Below are positions 9,202 through 16,164 of a stretch of 18,395 nucleotides of DNA, piece after piece; the stretch's first letter is position 1, and each line of letters opens with the position of its first letter. The notes under the pieces were generated by a model. The model did no database searches, was not told the origin of the DNA, and was given only the letters and a program-made list of their open reading frames with translations. The stretch is taken from positions 1-18,395 of the forward strand of contig CASEEB010000048.1 in the NCBI GenBank assembly GCA_949286815.1, read 5' to 3'. The position numbers and the translations under genes were made by a program. This DNA comes from an uncultured Eubacteriales bacterium (GTDB lineage Bacteria; Bacillota; Clostridia; Oscillospirales; CAG-272).

Positions 9202-9245
9202 TGTCGGAAACAGGATATGTATAAAATAGTTTTGATTTTTAGCAA

Positions 9246-9286
9246 TAAATTCGGATTTCCCGATGATTAACGCATCGGAAAATCCG
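9246..9286 (-). terminator. Terminator of the oxidoreductase-GH78-like unit
   Basis: A stem of 14 positions pairs 9252-9265 with 9273-9286 across a 7-base loop. On the plus strand position 9259/9279 is a C-A mismatch; on the minus strand the same position is a G-U pair, so the helix is complete only in minus-strand RNA. The minus-strand tail AATTTATT is modest, while the plus-strand side has seven T's, so bidirectional action is possible. It lies about 40 bases past the glycosidase stop. Confidence 0.75.
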
Positions 9287-9326
9287 TTTTTTTACTGACA
9301 ATGCACAGTCATTTTTATAAAAATAA

Positions 9327-11288
9327 TTATATTGTAAGTTCAGTATCCTTTTGCAAAGGATAATCTTTGCCTTTCCACCTGAGAGTGCCGCCGTCGGCGC
9401 CCGCTTTTACCGTAAGTTTTCCGTTTCGGAGCTTGACCGAAACTTCTCCGCAGGGAAGAGGAACAACTCCGCTGAATTCTTTGTATTTACCGGGCTTGGG
9501 CTCTACAGTAAAGGTTTTATAGCCTATGCCTGTAGGATATACTCCCAGACAGAAACGTCCGAGCAGGTATATAGGTCCGCTGCCCCACGCGTGGCAGAGT
9601 GAACAGCCGTATTTCATTCCGTACATTTCATAGTGTTCCGAGCCTTGTCTCTGCGGAATATACTGTTCCCAGATAGAGGTGCCGCCAAGGTCGACAATGC
9701 CTCCCCAGTATGACTCGATTTTATCCTGTATGTGTTTGAGGTTGCCGGTTTTTCCGTACGCCATCAGTTCGAAAAATTCAAAGTACGGGGTGGTTATATG
9801 AGTTATGCTTTCATTGTCAAGCACGTTTTTCACAATGCTTTGAGCGTTTTTCTTTGATACAAAATCGTAAATTATCGCAAAGATATTCGCGTGTCTTGTC
9901 ACTTTTTCAAGTCCGGAGGAATAACAGTCTATGAAAGCACCCTTGTCTTTTCTCCAATAGTCCTTCATTATTCTGCGTTTAAGAGACGCTGCGCTTGTTT
10001 CATACGGCTTTCCGTCCTCTCCGAGCGCATAAGCCAACTGTGACATTGAAAGCTTTGTTTTCCAGTAAAGAATCTGCTCGGCGCACAGATTTCCCGATTT
10101 ATCCATATCCGACCAGTCTATGAATATCCAATCGCCCTCACGCTGACAGATGTAATCGTTTTCGTCGGCTCTCGATGAAATGAAGTCGTAAAGCGCGCGT
10201 ATTCTTTTCCAGACAAATCTGATAAAATCAACATCTCCGGTGCTTGCGTAGTACTCATATGTTCCTATTATAAGGTACATTGAGTAATCGTTTATCGTGT
10301 TGATGTGTTGCTCGTACGGCGGTTTTCCCAATAGCGCAATTATAGTGCGCTTTGTTATCTCAGGGTCAAAGTACAGATAATTGTTTGCCATATAGGATTG
10401 ATAGGCGTCTCCCGACCAGACCCATCTGTCTCTTTTTATTCCGTCAAGGAAAAATTCTCTTGAATTCAGATGAAACGTATAAGCGCAGATTTGCCAGATG
10501 TTGTGTATCTTTTCATTGTCGCAAAAGAAAGACGCGCGGTCGGTAAGGGGAAGATATTCATAATCCGCGCTCACCTTGAGCGAATCTGTATTTTCGCCTT
10601 TAATGTATACATATCTGAAAGCTCTGCCTCTCATACGGTATTTGGAATTTCCGCTTATCTTTTTGCGAACCAAAGTATACTGAGTGTCGGTGGCTTCCTC
10701 CTCGGATTCTCCGAAAAACACTTCGTATTCGCAGGTTTTGTCGGCTCCGCTTATACATAACAGGGCAAATGTTTCTTTGCCGAAATCAAATACTCTGCCG
10801 CCGCTTATTTCGCGGTCGCTTACGGGCATTATTTTCTTGTATGAGAACTTGAACTCCCTTGGGTCATCGTCCTCATTCGGATATTCGGGGTATGCGCCTA
10901 CGGGGAACTGCTCGGTGGTGTTGTGGTTGCATGTCCAGGTTTCGTCCGTGCACAGAAATTCACTGTTTATATATATGCAGGGAAAGGAATACGTGTCGCA
11001 TATAACCCGTATATTAGCGGTGTGTGTACCGACGCCGAACTCCACTTTATCGTTTATGCTGAGTCTTTTTCCGTCAATTTCAATGTATCCGGTTCCATGT
11101 GACTTTATATTGAAAAATCCTTCTTTGTCAGAGCTGAAAGTCTTTGAAAAGGTGACGACAGGGTAGGGAACCGACAAAGACCAGAAACACGGGTATTCGG
11201 CGCCGAATTCCTCCCGGCGGGAATGAAGCTTTATAGAATGATACAACTCGTAGTCGCCCATAAGCCATATCCATTTTGCCTTATTCAT
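9327..11288 (-). CDS. Divergent GH78-like six-hairpin glycosidase (alpha-rhamnosidase-like)
   Basis: A 653-residue predicted glycosidase. It opens with beta-rich domains (about 1-245), followed by an (alpha/alpha)6 barrel (about 250-580) and a C-terminal beta domain rich in charged residues (GKYKEFSGVVPLPCGEVSV). The barrel carries FLDGIKRDRWVWSGD (280-294), the counterpart of the GH78 DCPxRxERLGWxGD signature, and GGTSIWEQY with E541 at the position of the family's general base. The usual general-acid Glu aligns with D287, so it belongs to a divergent GH78 branch and its specificity may not be rhamnose. No signal peptide is seen. The start is ATG 11288 with AAAGGA at 11300-11305. It follows the sugar oxidoreductase by 34 bases and is almost certainly in the same operon, which suggests joint processing of one glycoside. 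It is shorter than the GH78 enzyme at 4577-7084 and differs throughout, so the two are not a recent duplication. Confidence 0.85.
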   Translation of the reverse strand: MNKAKWIWLMGDYELYHSIKLHSRREEFGAEYPCFWSLSVPYPVVTFSKTFSSDKEGFFNIKSHGTGYIEIDGKRLSINDKVEFGVGTHTANIRVICDTYSFPCIYINSEFLCTDETWTCNHNTTEQFPVGAYPEYPNEDDDPREFKFSYKKIMPVSDREISGGRVFDFGKETFALLCISGADKTCEYEVFFGESEEEATDTQYTLVRKKISGNSKYRMRGRAFRYVYIKGENTDSLKVSADYEYLPLTDRASFFCDNEKIHNIWQICAYTFHLNSREFFLDGIKRDRWVWSGDAYQSYMANNYLYFDPEITKRTIIALLGKPPYEQHINTINDYSMYLIIGTYEYYASTGDVDFIRFVWKRIRALYDFISSRADENDYICQREGDWIFIDWSDMDKSGNLCAEQILYWKTKLSMSQLAYALGEDGKPYETSAASLKRRIMKDYWRKDKGAFIDCYSSGLEKVTRHANIFAIIYDFVSKKNAQSIVKNVLDNESITHITTPYFEFFELMAYGKTGNLKHIQDKIESYWGGIVDLGGTSIWEQYIPQRQGSEHYEMYGMKYGCSLCHAWGSGPIYLLGRFCLGVYPTGIGYKTFTVEPKPGKYKEFSGVVPLPCGEVSVKLRNGKLTVKAGADGGTLRWKGKDYPLQKDTELTI

Positions 11289-11322
11289 TTAAATTACCGT
11301 CCTTTACAGTTTTATCTGAGAT

Positions 11323-12393
11323 TTACCAATCGAGCGTAATTTCTTTACCTGCGTCTGAGGAGTCATATATCGCCTGCATCATGCGTGCGGTAAGGATGAC
11401 CTTGTCAATATGAGACTGAATCTTCTCGCCGGTCTGTACGCATCTTATAAAGCTGTTGATTTCTTCCTGGAACATATTGACGCTTTCAAACTGAGGTGTT
11501 TCATCCCAAAGCTTTCCGTCTTTGGTGCCGTATATGGTAAAATTGCCTCCGTATGTAAGTCTTATACCCGCCTTGTCGCCGAGAAAATCTATATAAGTTT
11601 CTGACGGTCCTATATTCTGTGCCCAGGCGCCGTTAAGCGAAATGGTGGGACCGTTGTCGGTACGGATAAAGGCGGTGACGCTGTCGTCAACGTCGTATGT
11701 GCCGTTGAGATCTTTGGTCTCCTCGCTCCACATGCCCTCGTACACATAGTTTTTCATATCTTTGCCGAGCTTTGAAAATGCCTTTCCAGATACGGTAATC
11801 GGCTTTGGGTCACCTGTGCAATACATAACTATGTCGAGATAGTGCACACCCCAGTCAATAAGCGCTCCGCCTCCGGCAATCGCTTTTGTGGTAAAAGCTC
11901 CTCCCAGACCGGGTATGGAACGGCGCGCCCTGAATGAAACATAAACGTGATAAATTTCGCCGAGTTCACCGGATTTTATAATGTCCCTGATTTTATTGAC
12001 CGCGGTGTTGAAGCGGTTTACAACGCCGATATTAAGTGTTTTTCCGGTTTCATGCTGTATATTTTGCATCTTTTTGGCTTCATCGTAAACGCGCGCCGCG
12101 GGTTTCTCACAGAGCACATGTTTGCCTGCAAAAAGAAAGTCAATGGAGATTTCAGAATGCATTTTGTTCGGAGTGCAAACAGATACGGCGTCGATTTCCG
12201 GGTCGTTCAGAATCTGATGGTAATCGTAAACCGCTTCGCCGCAACCGTACTTTTTAACGGCGGCATCGGCTTTTTCGGGAATAATATCGCAGAAATATTT
12301 AATTTGAGCATCCGGGTTGTTGAGATAAGACGGGATATGAGCCGCATTGGCTATGCATCCGCATCCGATGATAGCTACATTTACTTTTTTCAT
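11323..12393 (-). CDS. Gfo/Idh/MocA family NAD(P)-dependent oxidoreductase
   Basis: A 356-residue cytoplasmic dehydrogenase of the glucose-fructose oxidoreductase/inositol dehydrogenase family, acting on sugars or sugar derivatives. The N-terminal Rossmann fold has G10-C-G12-C-I-A15 and an acidic D36 at the end of the second strand, which favours NAD over NADP. The family motif E96-K97-P98 is intact. D180 and H184 in GGALIDWGVHYLDIV are the expected catalytic region of the C-terminal alpha/beta domain. The length is typical. The start is ATG 12393, with GGAGG at 12398-12402 only four bases away, a short spacing. It is the first gene of a two-gene unit with the GH78-like glycosidase and has a near-consensus promoter flanked by inverted repeats. 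The likely role is oxidation or epimerisation of a sugar released by its partner; substrate not determined. Confidence 0.93.
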   Translation of the reverse strand: MKKVNVAIIGCGCIANAAHIPSYLNNPDAQIKYFCDIIPEKADAAVKKYGCGEAVYDYHQILNDPEIDAVSVCTPNKMHSEISIDFLFAGKHVLCEKPAARVYDEAKKMQNIQHETGKTLNIGVVNRFNTAVNKIRDIIKSGELGEIYHVYVSFRARRSIPGLGGAFTTKAIAGGGALIDWGVHYLDIVMYCTGDPKPITVSGKAFSKLGKDMKNYVYEGMWSEETKDLNGTYDVDDSVTAFIRTDNGPTISLNGAWAQNIGPSETYIDFLGDKAGIRLTYGGNFTIYGTKDGKLWDETPQFESVNMFQEEINSFIRCVQTGEKIQSHIDKVILTARMMQAIYDSSDAGKEITLDW

Positions 12394-12427
12394 AAATCCT
12401 CCGTACCGAAAAAGGTTTTAGTGTTTT

Positions 12428-12445
12428 GACGGAAAGAATTCCGTC
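12428..12445 (-). promoter_or_regulatory. Inverted repeat at the start site of the oxidoreductase promoter
   Basis: GACGGAA-AGAA-TTCCGTC has perfect 7-bp arms and a 4-base centre. It lies just past the -10 box, at the predicted transcription start (about 12447). It could be a repressor operator that blocks initiation, or a 5' stem-loop in the mRNA. Confidence 0.5.
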
Positions 12446-12453
12446 TATACAAA

Positions 12454-12482
12454 ATTATAACAAAATAACTCTGTCAAGTCAA
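12454..12482 (-). promoter_or_regulatory. Strong sigma-A promoter of the oxidoreductase-GH78-like operon
   Basis: On the minus strand TTGACT (12477-12482), exactly 17 bases, TATAAT (12454-12459). A second TTGACA overlaps the -35 but is only 12 bases from the -10. The expected start near 12447 gives a leader of about 54 bases. Confidence 0.8.
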
Positions 12483-12497
12483 TATGATTATTTATTT

Positions 12498-12523
12498 TTA
12501 TGTTACAATTTTCTGTAACATAA
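12498..12523. promoter_or_regulatory. Palindromic operator candidate between divergent genes
   Basis: Perfect 10-bp arms TTATGTTACA (12498-12507) and TGTAACATAA (12514-12523) with a 6-base centre. The midpoint is about 63 bases upstream of the predicted minus-strand start, a typical activator position. The left arm also contains TGTTACAAT (12501-12509), which resembles an extended -10 box for the plus-strand Cys-rich gene, though no -35 is seen. One dimeric regulator might therefore control both sides. The regulator is not encoded in this window. Confidence 0.55.
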
Positions 12524-12551
12524 GTGTTTTTTCGACATAGAATGGTAGTGT

Positions 12552-12584
12552 AAAGAAATTGATTAACCTTCGGGCAATTTCTTT
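12552..12584 (+). promoter_or_regulatory. Leader hairpin upstream of the Cys-rich gene
   Basis: AAAGAAATTG (12552-12561) pairs perfectly with CAATTTCTTT (12575-12584). Inside, CC-TTCG-GG (12567-12574) forms a stable UUCG-type tetraloop, with five unpaired bases on the 5' side. It ends about 20 bases before the AGGGGG ribosome site. It could stabilise the mRNA or control translation. It carries only a short T run, so termination is less likely. Confidence 0.5.
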
Positions 12585-12623
12585 TAAAGTTTAACATACT
12601 ATTTTAGGGGGATATATAACATT

Positions 12624-13466
12624 ATGACCGAAAACAGATTTTCATGCGGACCCGGTTCGGGCAGGGAAAGCGTTTCAATCGAAACAAACAGAATTCTTGA
12701 TTCATGCAAGGACAGAGACTGTTTCGAGAATGTCCGTGTATTTCTCACAGACTTTGGAAATGAGATAGTTGAAAGAACCAGCACAATCAGAGTAAAAAGT
12801 TCCTGCATTACGTGGACATACATCAATATAGACCCGGTTCAGTTTAACAAAGGTTTTTATACCGTAACAATCAGATTTTATATAAAGCTTGTATGTGAGG
12901 CGTGCGTAGGAGGAGGACATTCTCAGGAGTTCGACGGTATTGCCGTTCTTGAGAAAAACGTAATTCTTTACGGCGGAGAGAGCAATGTCAATATTTTCCG
13001 CAGTTCTTCCGACTCAATGAGCTTCTGCGCTCAGCCGGAACCCTGCTGCTGCGAAAAGAATGTTCCCACCGCTGTGGTTGAAGTAGTTGATCCTATTGTT
13101 CTCGGACTTAAAGTGGTTGAGAATGTAAACGATTGCTGCTGCTGTTGCTGCTGCGCATGTGATATACCTGAGAGCATAACAAATACGCTTTCGGCAAATC
13201 TCAGCGGTGATAACGGAAACGAGCCTGGCAGATACCTTGCGGTTTCTCTCGGAATATTCTCGATTATCCGCATAGTACGCCCGGCACAGTATATCGTAAA
13301 CGCTACCGAATACAGCATACCCGACAAAGAATGTGTTTCCGCTACACAGGATGATCCTTGCAGCGTATTCCGCGCAATGGCATTTCCTACCTCTGAATTC
13401 AGCATGGGAAGTACGCCGACATTCCTCGGCGACAGATCCGGCAATCCCGGAAAATGCGGCTGCTGA
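12624..13466 (+). CDS. Cysteine-rich conserved hypothetical protein with a seven-Cys run
   Basis: A 280-residue protein of unknown function with 22 cysteines (about 8%). They cluster as CKDRDC (28-33), CEAC (about 92-95), CCC (141-143), CCCCCCC-A-C (171-179) and a C-terminal KCGC. Two beta-rich segments flank the central run: an N-terminal one (about 34-135, FENVRVFLTDFGNEI onward) and a C-terminal one (about 195-265, YLAVSLGIFSIIRIVRPAQYIVNATEYSIPDKEC). No signal peptide or membrane segment is seen. The layout and phrases such as VRVFLTDFGNEIVERTS recall unnamed conserved proteins in clostridial genomes; this is recollection, not a search. Metal binding or disulfide cross-linking (for example in a spore or cell-envelope layer) is inference. 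Start ATG 12624 has AGGGGG at 12606-12611, a longish 12-base spacing. It is monocistronic, divergent from the oxidoreductase, and followed by a strong terminator. Confidence 0.9.
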   Translation: MTENRFSCGPGSGRESVSIETNRILDSCKDRDCFENVRVFLTDFGNEIVERTSTIRVKSSCITWTYINIDPVQFNKGFYTVTIRFYIKLVCEACVGGGHSQEFDGIAVLEKNVILYGGESNVNIFRSSSDSMSFCAQPEPCCCEKNVPTAVVEVVDPIVLGLKVVENVNDCCCCCCCACDIPESITNTLSANLSGDNGNEPGRYLAVSLGIFSIIRIVRPAQYIVNATEYSIPDKECVSATQDDPCSVFRAMAFPTSEFSMGSTPTFLGDRSGNPGKCGC

Positions 13467-13506
13467 ACAGCTTTGCGGAATTAATTGACTGAATTATAGT
13501 ATTCTG

Positions 13507-13557
13507 AAAATCCCCTCGGCGAAAAAACCGACAAACGGTACGCCGAGGGGATTTTTT
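13507..13557. terminator. Bidirectional terminator between convergent genes
   Basis: An 11-bp GC-rich stem pairs 13511-13521 (TCCCCTCGGCG) with 13541-13551 (CGCCGAGGGGA). A T run follows on the plus strand (13552-13557) and four A's precede the stem, giving TTTT on the minus strand. It serves the Cys-rich gene (+) and the ABC permease gene (-), which converge here. Confidence 0.9.
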
Positions 13558-13585
13558 GTATCGGGTTGACTTCTGTATTGATTTC

Positions 13586-16150
13586 TCAGTCCGCGGCCCG
13601 AAGTCTTTCAACTATGCTTTGCTTTTCAAGGTTCCTGAAGCAGATATACGGAATCAGTACGGCAAAGGCAATCAGAATCGGCGTGCATATCGTAAGCGGC
13701 ATAAGTGTGAAACGAAATGTAGAAGTCCAGTCATTCGCCACAATCATACGGACGCCTATTCCTACCGCCAAAGCAGACAATATATATGAGGAAATCAGAG
13801 TAAACGCGGCATAATAAAGTCCCTCGTCAATCAGCATTCTTCTGAGCTGTCGCTTTGTCATTCCGATGCTTTGTATCATCGCGAATTCCTTTTGTCTTGA
13901 AACAATGGCGGTTACCATGGAGTTGATAAAGTTCAGGATTCCGACCAAAGCGATAATAATACTTATTGCCAGACCCATTACGGTATTGGCGCGCGTCTGA
14001 TCTTTATAGTGTTCTGTTAATGTGGTTTTTGAGGTGAAATTCAGGCTCTTATCCTCATCTTTGCGGTATTCATTCAGCATCTGCTCGGCGTCGGCGCGAT
14101 ATTCTTCGGATACGTCGAAGAACAGCTTGCGAAGCGTATTGTCCGGGTACATCTGTCGGAATGTGTCGGCAGGGAGATAAAAGGAAAGAAAATCCGGGGT
14201 GTTGCCGTTCAGTCCCTCAGTGACAGCTGATATGTCGGTAACGATAGCCATGACCTCATATTGCGTACCGTTCAGGTCAACCAAATCTCCTACCGAATAT
14301 GTAGGCTGTGTTTCATATTCGTTTTCCTCTGCGCCCGATGCCGCTTCGACAATCACATATCCGCCGGCGAGAAATTTCTCTTTGTCAAAATTTCCTTGGA
14401 GCATTATGCCGTCTTTTGAGAAAGTATCTAAGATCAGTCCGTCAACACCGTATAAAACAGACGTACACTCGCCGCTTTCAATCATGTCATGGTATGCTTC
14501 CGCCAGCGCAGGCTCGGTAGCCTCGATATATGACAAACGGTCGTCCGCATTATAGTATTCCTGAATATTTTCGAGGGCGGATTCTCCTATTTTGTGCGTG
14601 AACACCTGAGAATACAGACGTCCCGTGGATTCAAGCCCCTGAAGTTCTTCTATATTCCGCACAAGCTTGGGGGATATGGTTGTCCCGTGCGGGTCGTAAA
14701 TGCCGAATACGGAAGAGATAGAACTGTCCTCAACCTCAAAATCGCTTATGACTGTCTGACTCATATATTTATCAATGTCAAAACTCGCGGTTTTAGCGTA
14801 AACACAGGACAAAAGGACAAGTCCCAGTGTCAAAGAACAGATAACGGTAACCGTGCGCTTTTTGTTTCTGCCGAGATTTGCAAACGCCATTTTTGCGATG
14901 CTCGCTCCGGTATTGCTTTTTTTCATTTTCTTTATTCCGTCGTTTCCGGAGTCGGTGTACCGCAAAGCTTCTATGGGAGATACCTTGCCGGCGATCTTTG
15001 CGGGTTTTTTGCAGGAAATCAAAACCGTAAGATACGCGAACAGTGCCGAACCTATGAAAATCAACGGGTTTACATCGGTTTTGGCCTTTTCATCCAAGCC
15101 GGTGATTATTACGGGAACCAGTACCGCTCCAAGAAAATAGCCGATAATAAGACCTATGGGAATGCCGATAACCGACATGCGGTTGGCTTGCCCGAATATT
15201 ATTTTTTTGAGTTGTTTTTTTGAGGCACCCAGTGTTTTGAGTCTGCCGTAGAAACGGATGTCTCCGGATACGGAAATCTGAAAGATATTGTATATTATCA
15301 GATAACCGCTGACAAAAACGAGTATCATACAGATTGCCATTGGCAGAATTTCACGGATTATGTTGTTGTTCGCACTGGAGTCATATCCCGCGTTTGCGGA
15401 AAGCGATACACTGTCCGAAAGACCTGTGTCTGCCAGAAGCTGTTCGGCGGAATTTTCCGGATTTTTTTCGCTTTTGAGATTTAAATGGAGCGTTACCGTA
15501 CCGAATATCTGACCGTTTTGAATCTGTGCGGTTTGGTCGATGCCCGAACATTCTGTACTGACAAATAACTCGGAAACCAATGCCATGCTTGACGTTGCGG
15601 CGTAGTTTCCTTCCCAATACCCCGAAAGAATAAAGGTTTTGGTGACATATTGGTCGCTGTTCAAATCTTCCCGCCATTTTAAGGTGATTTCCTGTCCCAG
15701 CTCATACGGAAGTCCCAGCTTGTCAAGTACAATTGTGTCCAAAGCAATTTCATTTTCCTTTACCGGCAGTTTTCCGGTTGTGGGATATGAAAAGCATGAT
15801 TTGGCGTAATTTTCATCGGCATAACGGATTTCGGTCTGTCTGCCGTTGAGTTCCTCATTCTCGGCGACTCCGATTACAATACTTTTTCCCCAATCTTTGA
15901 CGGAATTGTGAGAAATGATTTTTTCCGCGTCCTCGTCCGTTATGGAGCCTGAGCTCAGGTGACTGTTGTAACCTATCTGTTTAAAATTCATTTCCCGCAT
16001 ATTTTTTATCATACTCAATGACAGTACAAAAAGCGTCGTAAACATCACGGTTGTGAGAATGATTGCGAATATCGCGACCGTATTCCGTGTTTTGTTCGCC
16101 TTGAAGGAGCGGGATGTGAGGGTATGTATGATTGACATTTTTCTTTTCAT
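13586..16150 (-). CDS. ABC transporter permease, FtsX/MacB-like, two FtsX domains
   Basis: The membrane subunit of an ABC complex of the MacB/BceB/LolC mechanotransmission type, which moves or senses peptides, antibiotics or lipids rather than importing nutrients. The 854 residues contain about eight membrane segments: one near 24-48, an FtsX block of three (about 266-290, 323-347, 363-380), one near 427-447, and a second FtsX block of three (about 722-748, 776-803, 816-836). Two large extracellular domains lie between (about 49-265 and 448-720). Each FtsX block has the typical short basic cytoplasmic loop (GASKKQLKK and GMTKRQLRR). The start ATG 16150 uses AAGGTG, which overlaps the stop codon of the ATPase gene 14 bases upstream, so translation is coupled. 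Cargo unknown. No substrate-binding protein accompanies it, as usual for this class. Confidence 0.93.
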   Translation of the reverse strand: MKRKMSIIHTLTSRSFKANKTRNTVAIFAIILTTVMFTTLFVLSLSMIKNMREMNFKQIGYNSHLSSGSITDEDAEKIISHNSVKDWGKSIVIGVAENEELNGRQTEIRYADENYAKSCFSYPTTGKLPVKENEIALDTIVLDKLGLPYELGQEITLKWREDLNSDQYVTKTFILSGYWEGNYAATSSMALVSELFVSTECSGIDQTAQIQNGQIFGTVTLHLNLKSEKNPENSAEQLLADTGLSDSVSLSANAGYDSSANNNIIREILPMAICMILVFVSGYLIIYNIFQISVSGDIRFYGRLKTLGASKKQLKKIIFGQANRMSVIGIPIGLIIGYFLGAVLVPVIITGLDEKAKTDVNPLIFIGSALFAYLTVLISCKKPAKIAGKVSPIEALRYTDSGNDGIKKMKKSNTGASIAKMAFANLGRNKKRTVTVICSLTLGLVLLSCVYAKTASFDIDKYMSQTVISDFEVEDSSISSVFGIYDPHGTTISPKLVRNIEELQGLESTGRLYSQVFTHKIGESALENIQEYYNADDRLSYIEATEPALAEAYHDMIESGECTSVLYGVDGLILDTFSKDGIMLQGNFDKEKFLAGGYVIVEAASGAEENEYETQPTYSVGDLVDLNGTQYEVMAIVTDISAVTEGLNGNTPDFLSFYLPADTFRQMYPDNTLRKLFFDVSEEYRADAEQMLNEYRKDEDKSLNFTSKTTLTEHYKDQTRANTVMGLAISIIIALVGILNFINSMVTAIVSRQKEFAMIQSIGMTKRQLRRMLIDEGLYYAAFTLISSYILSALAVGIGVRMIVANDWTSTFRFTLMPLTICTPILIAFAVLIPYICFRNLEKQSIVERLRAAD

Positions 16151-16164
16151 GTTTAAAGCCCACC

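Noticed and set aside
4577..11288. Duplication origin of the two GH78-type genes
   Set aside because: They differ in length, signature motif and domain start, so they are not recent copies of one another.
12454..12476. Alternative -35 TTGACA with TATAAT
   Set aside because: The spacing is only 12 bases; the overlapping TTGACT gives the proper 17.
12559..12587. Sigma-A promoter TTGATT-17-TTTTAA before the Cys-rich gene
   Set aside because: The -10 is poor, and both boxes are part of the hairpin arms, which explain the sequence better. Not excluded.
12573..12602. Sporulation sigma-E-like promoter (GCAATTT, 14 bases, CATACTAT) before the Cys-rich gene
   Set aside because: The match is fair (5 of 7 and 7 of 8), but the start would fall at about 12609, inside the AGGGGG ribosome site, leaving the mRNA without it.
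13031..13444. A 137-codon minus-strand frame with a Gln run
   Set aside because: The Gln run is only the complement of the TGC cysteine codons. There is no ribosome site, and the plus strand has the better start and terminator.
14594..15223. A 209-codon open frame on the plus strand
   Set aside because: Antisense to the FtsX permease gene, which has clear membrane segments and FtsX loops; no ribosome site or recognisable product.
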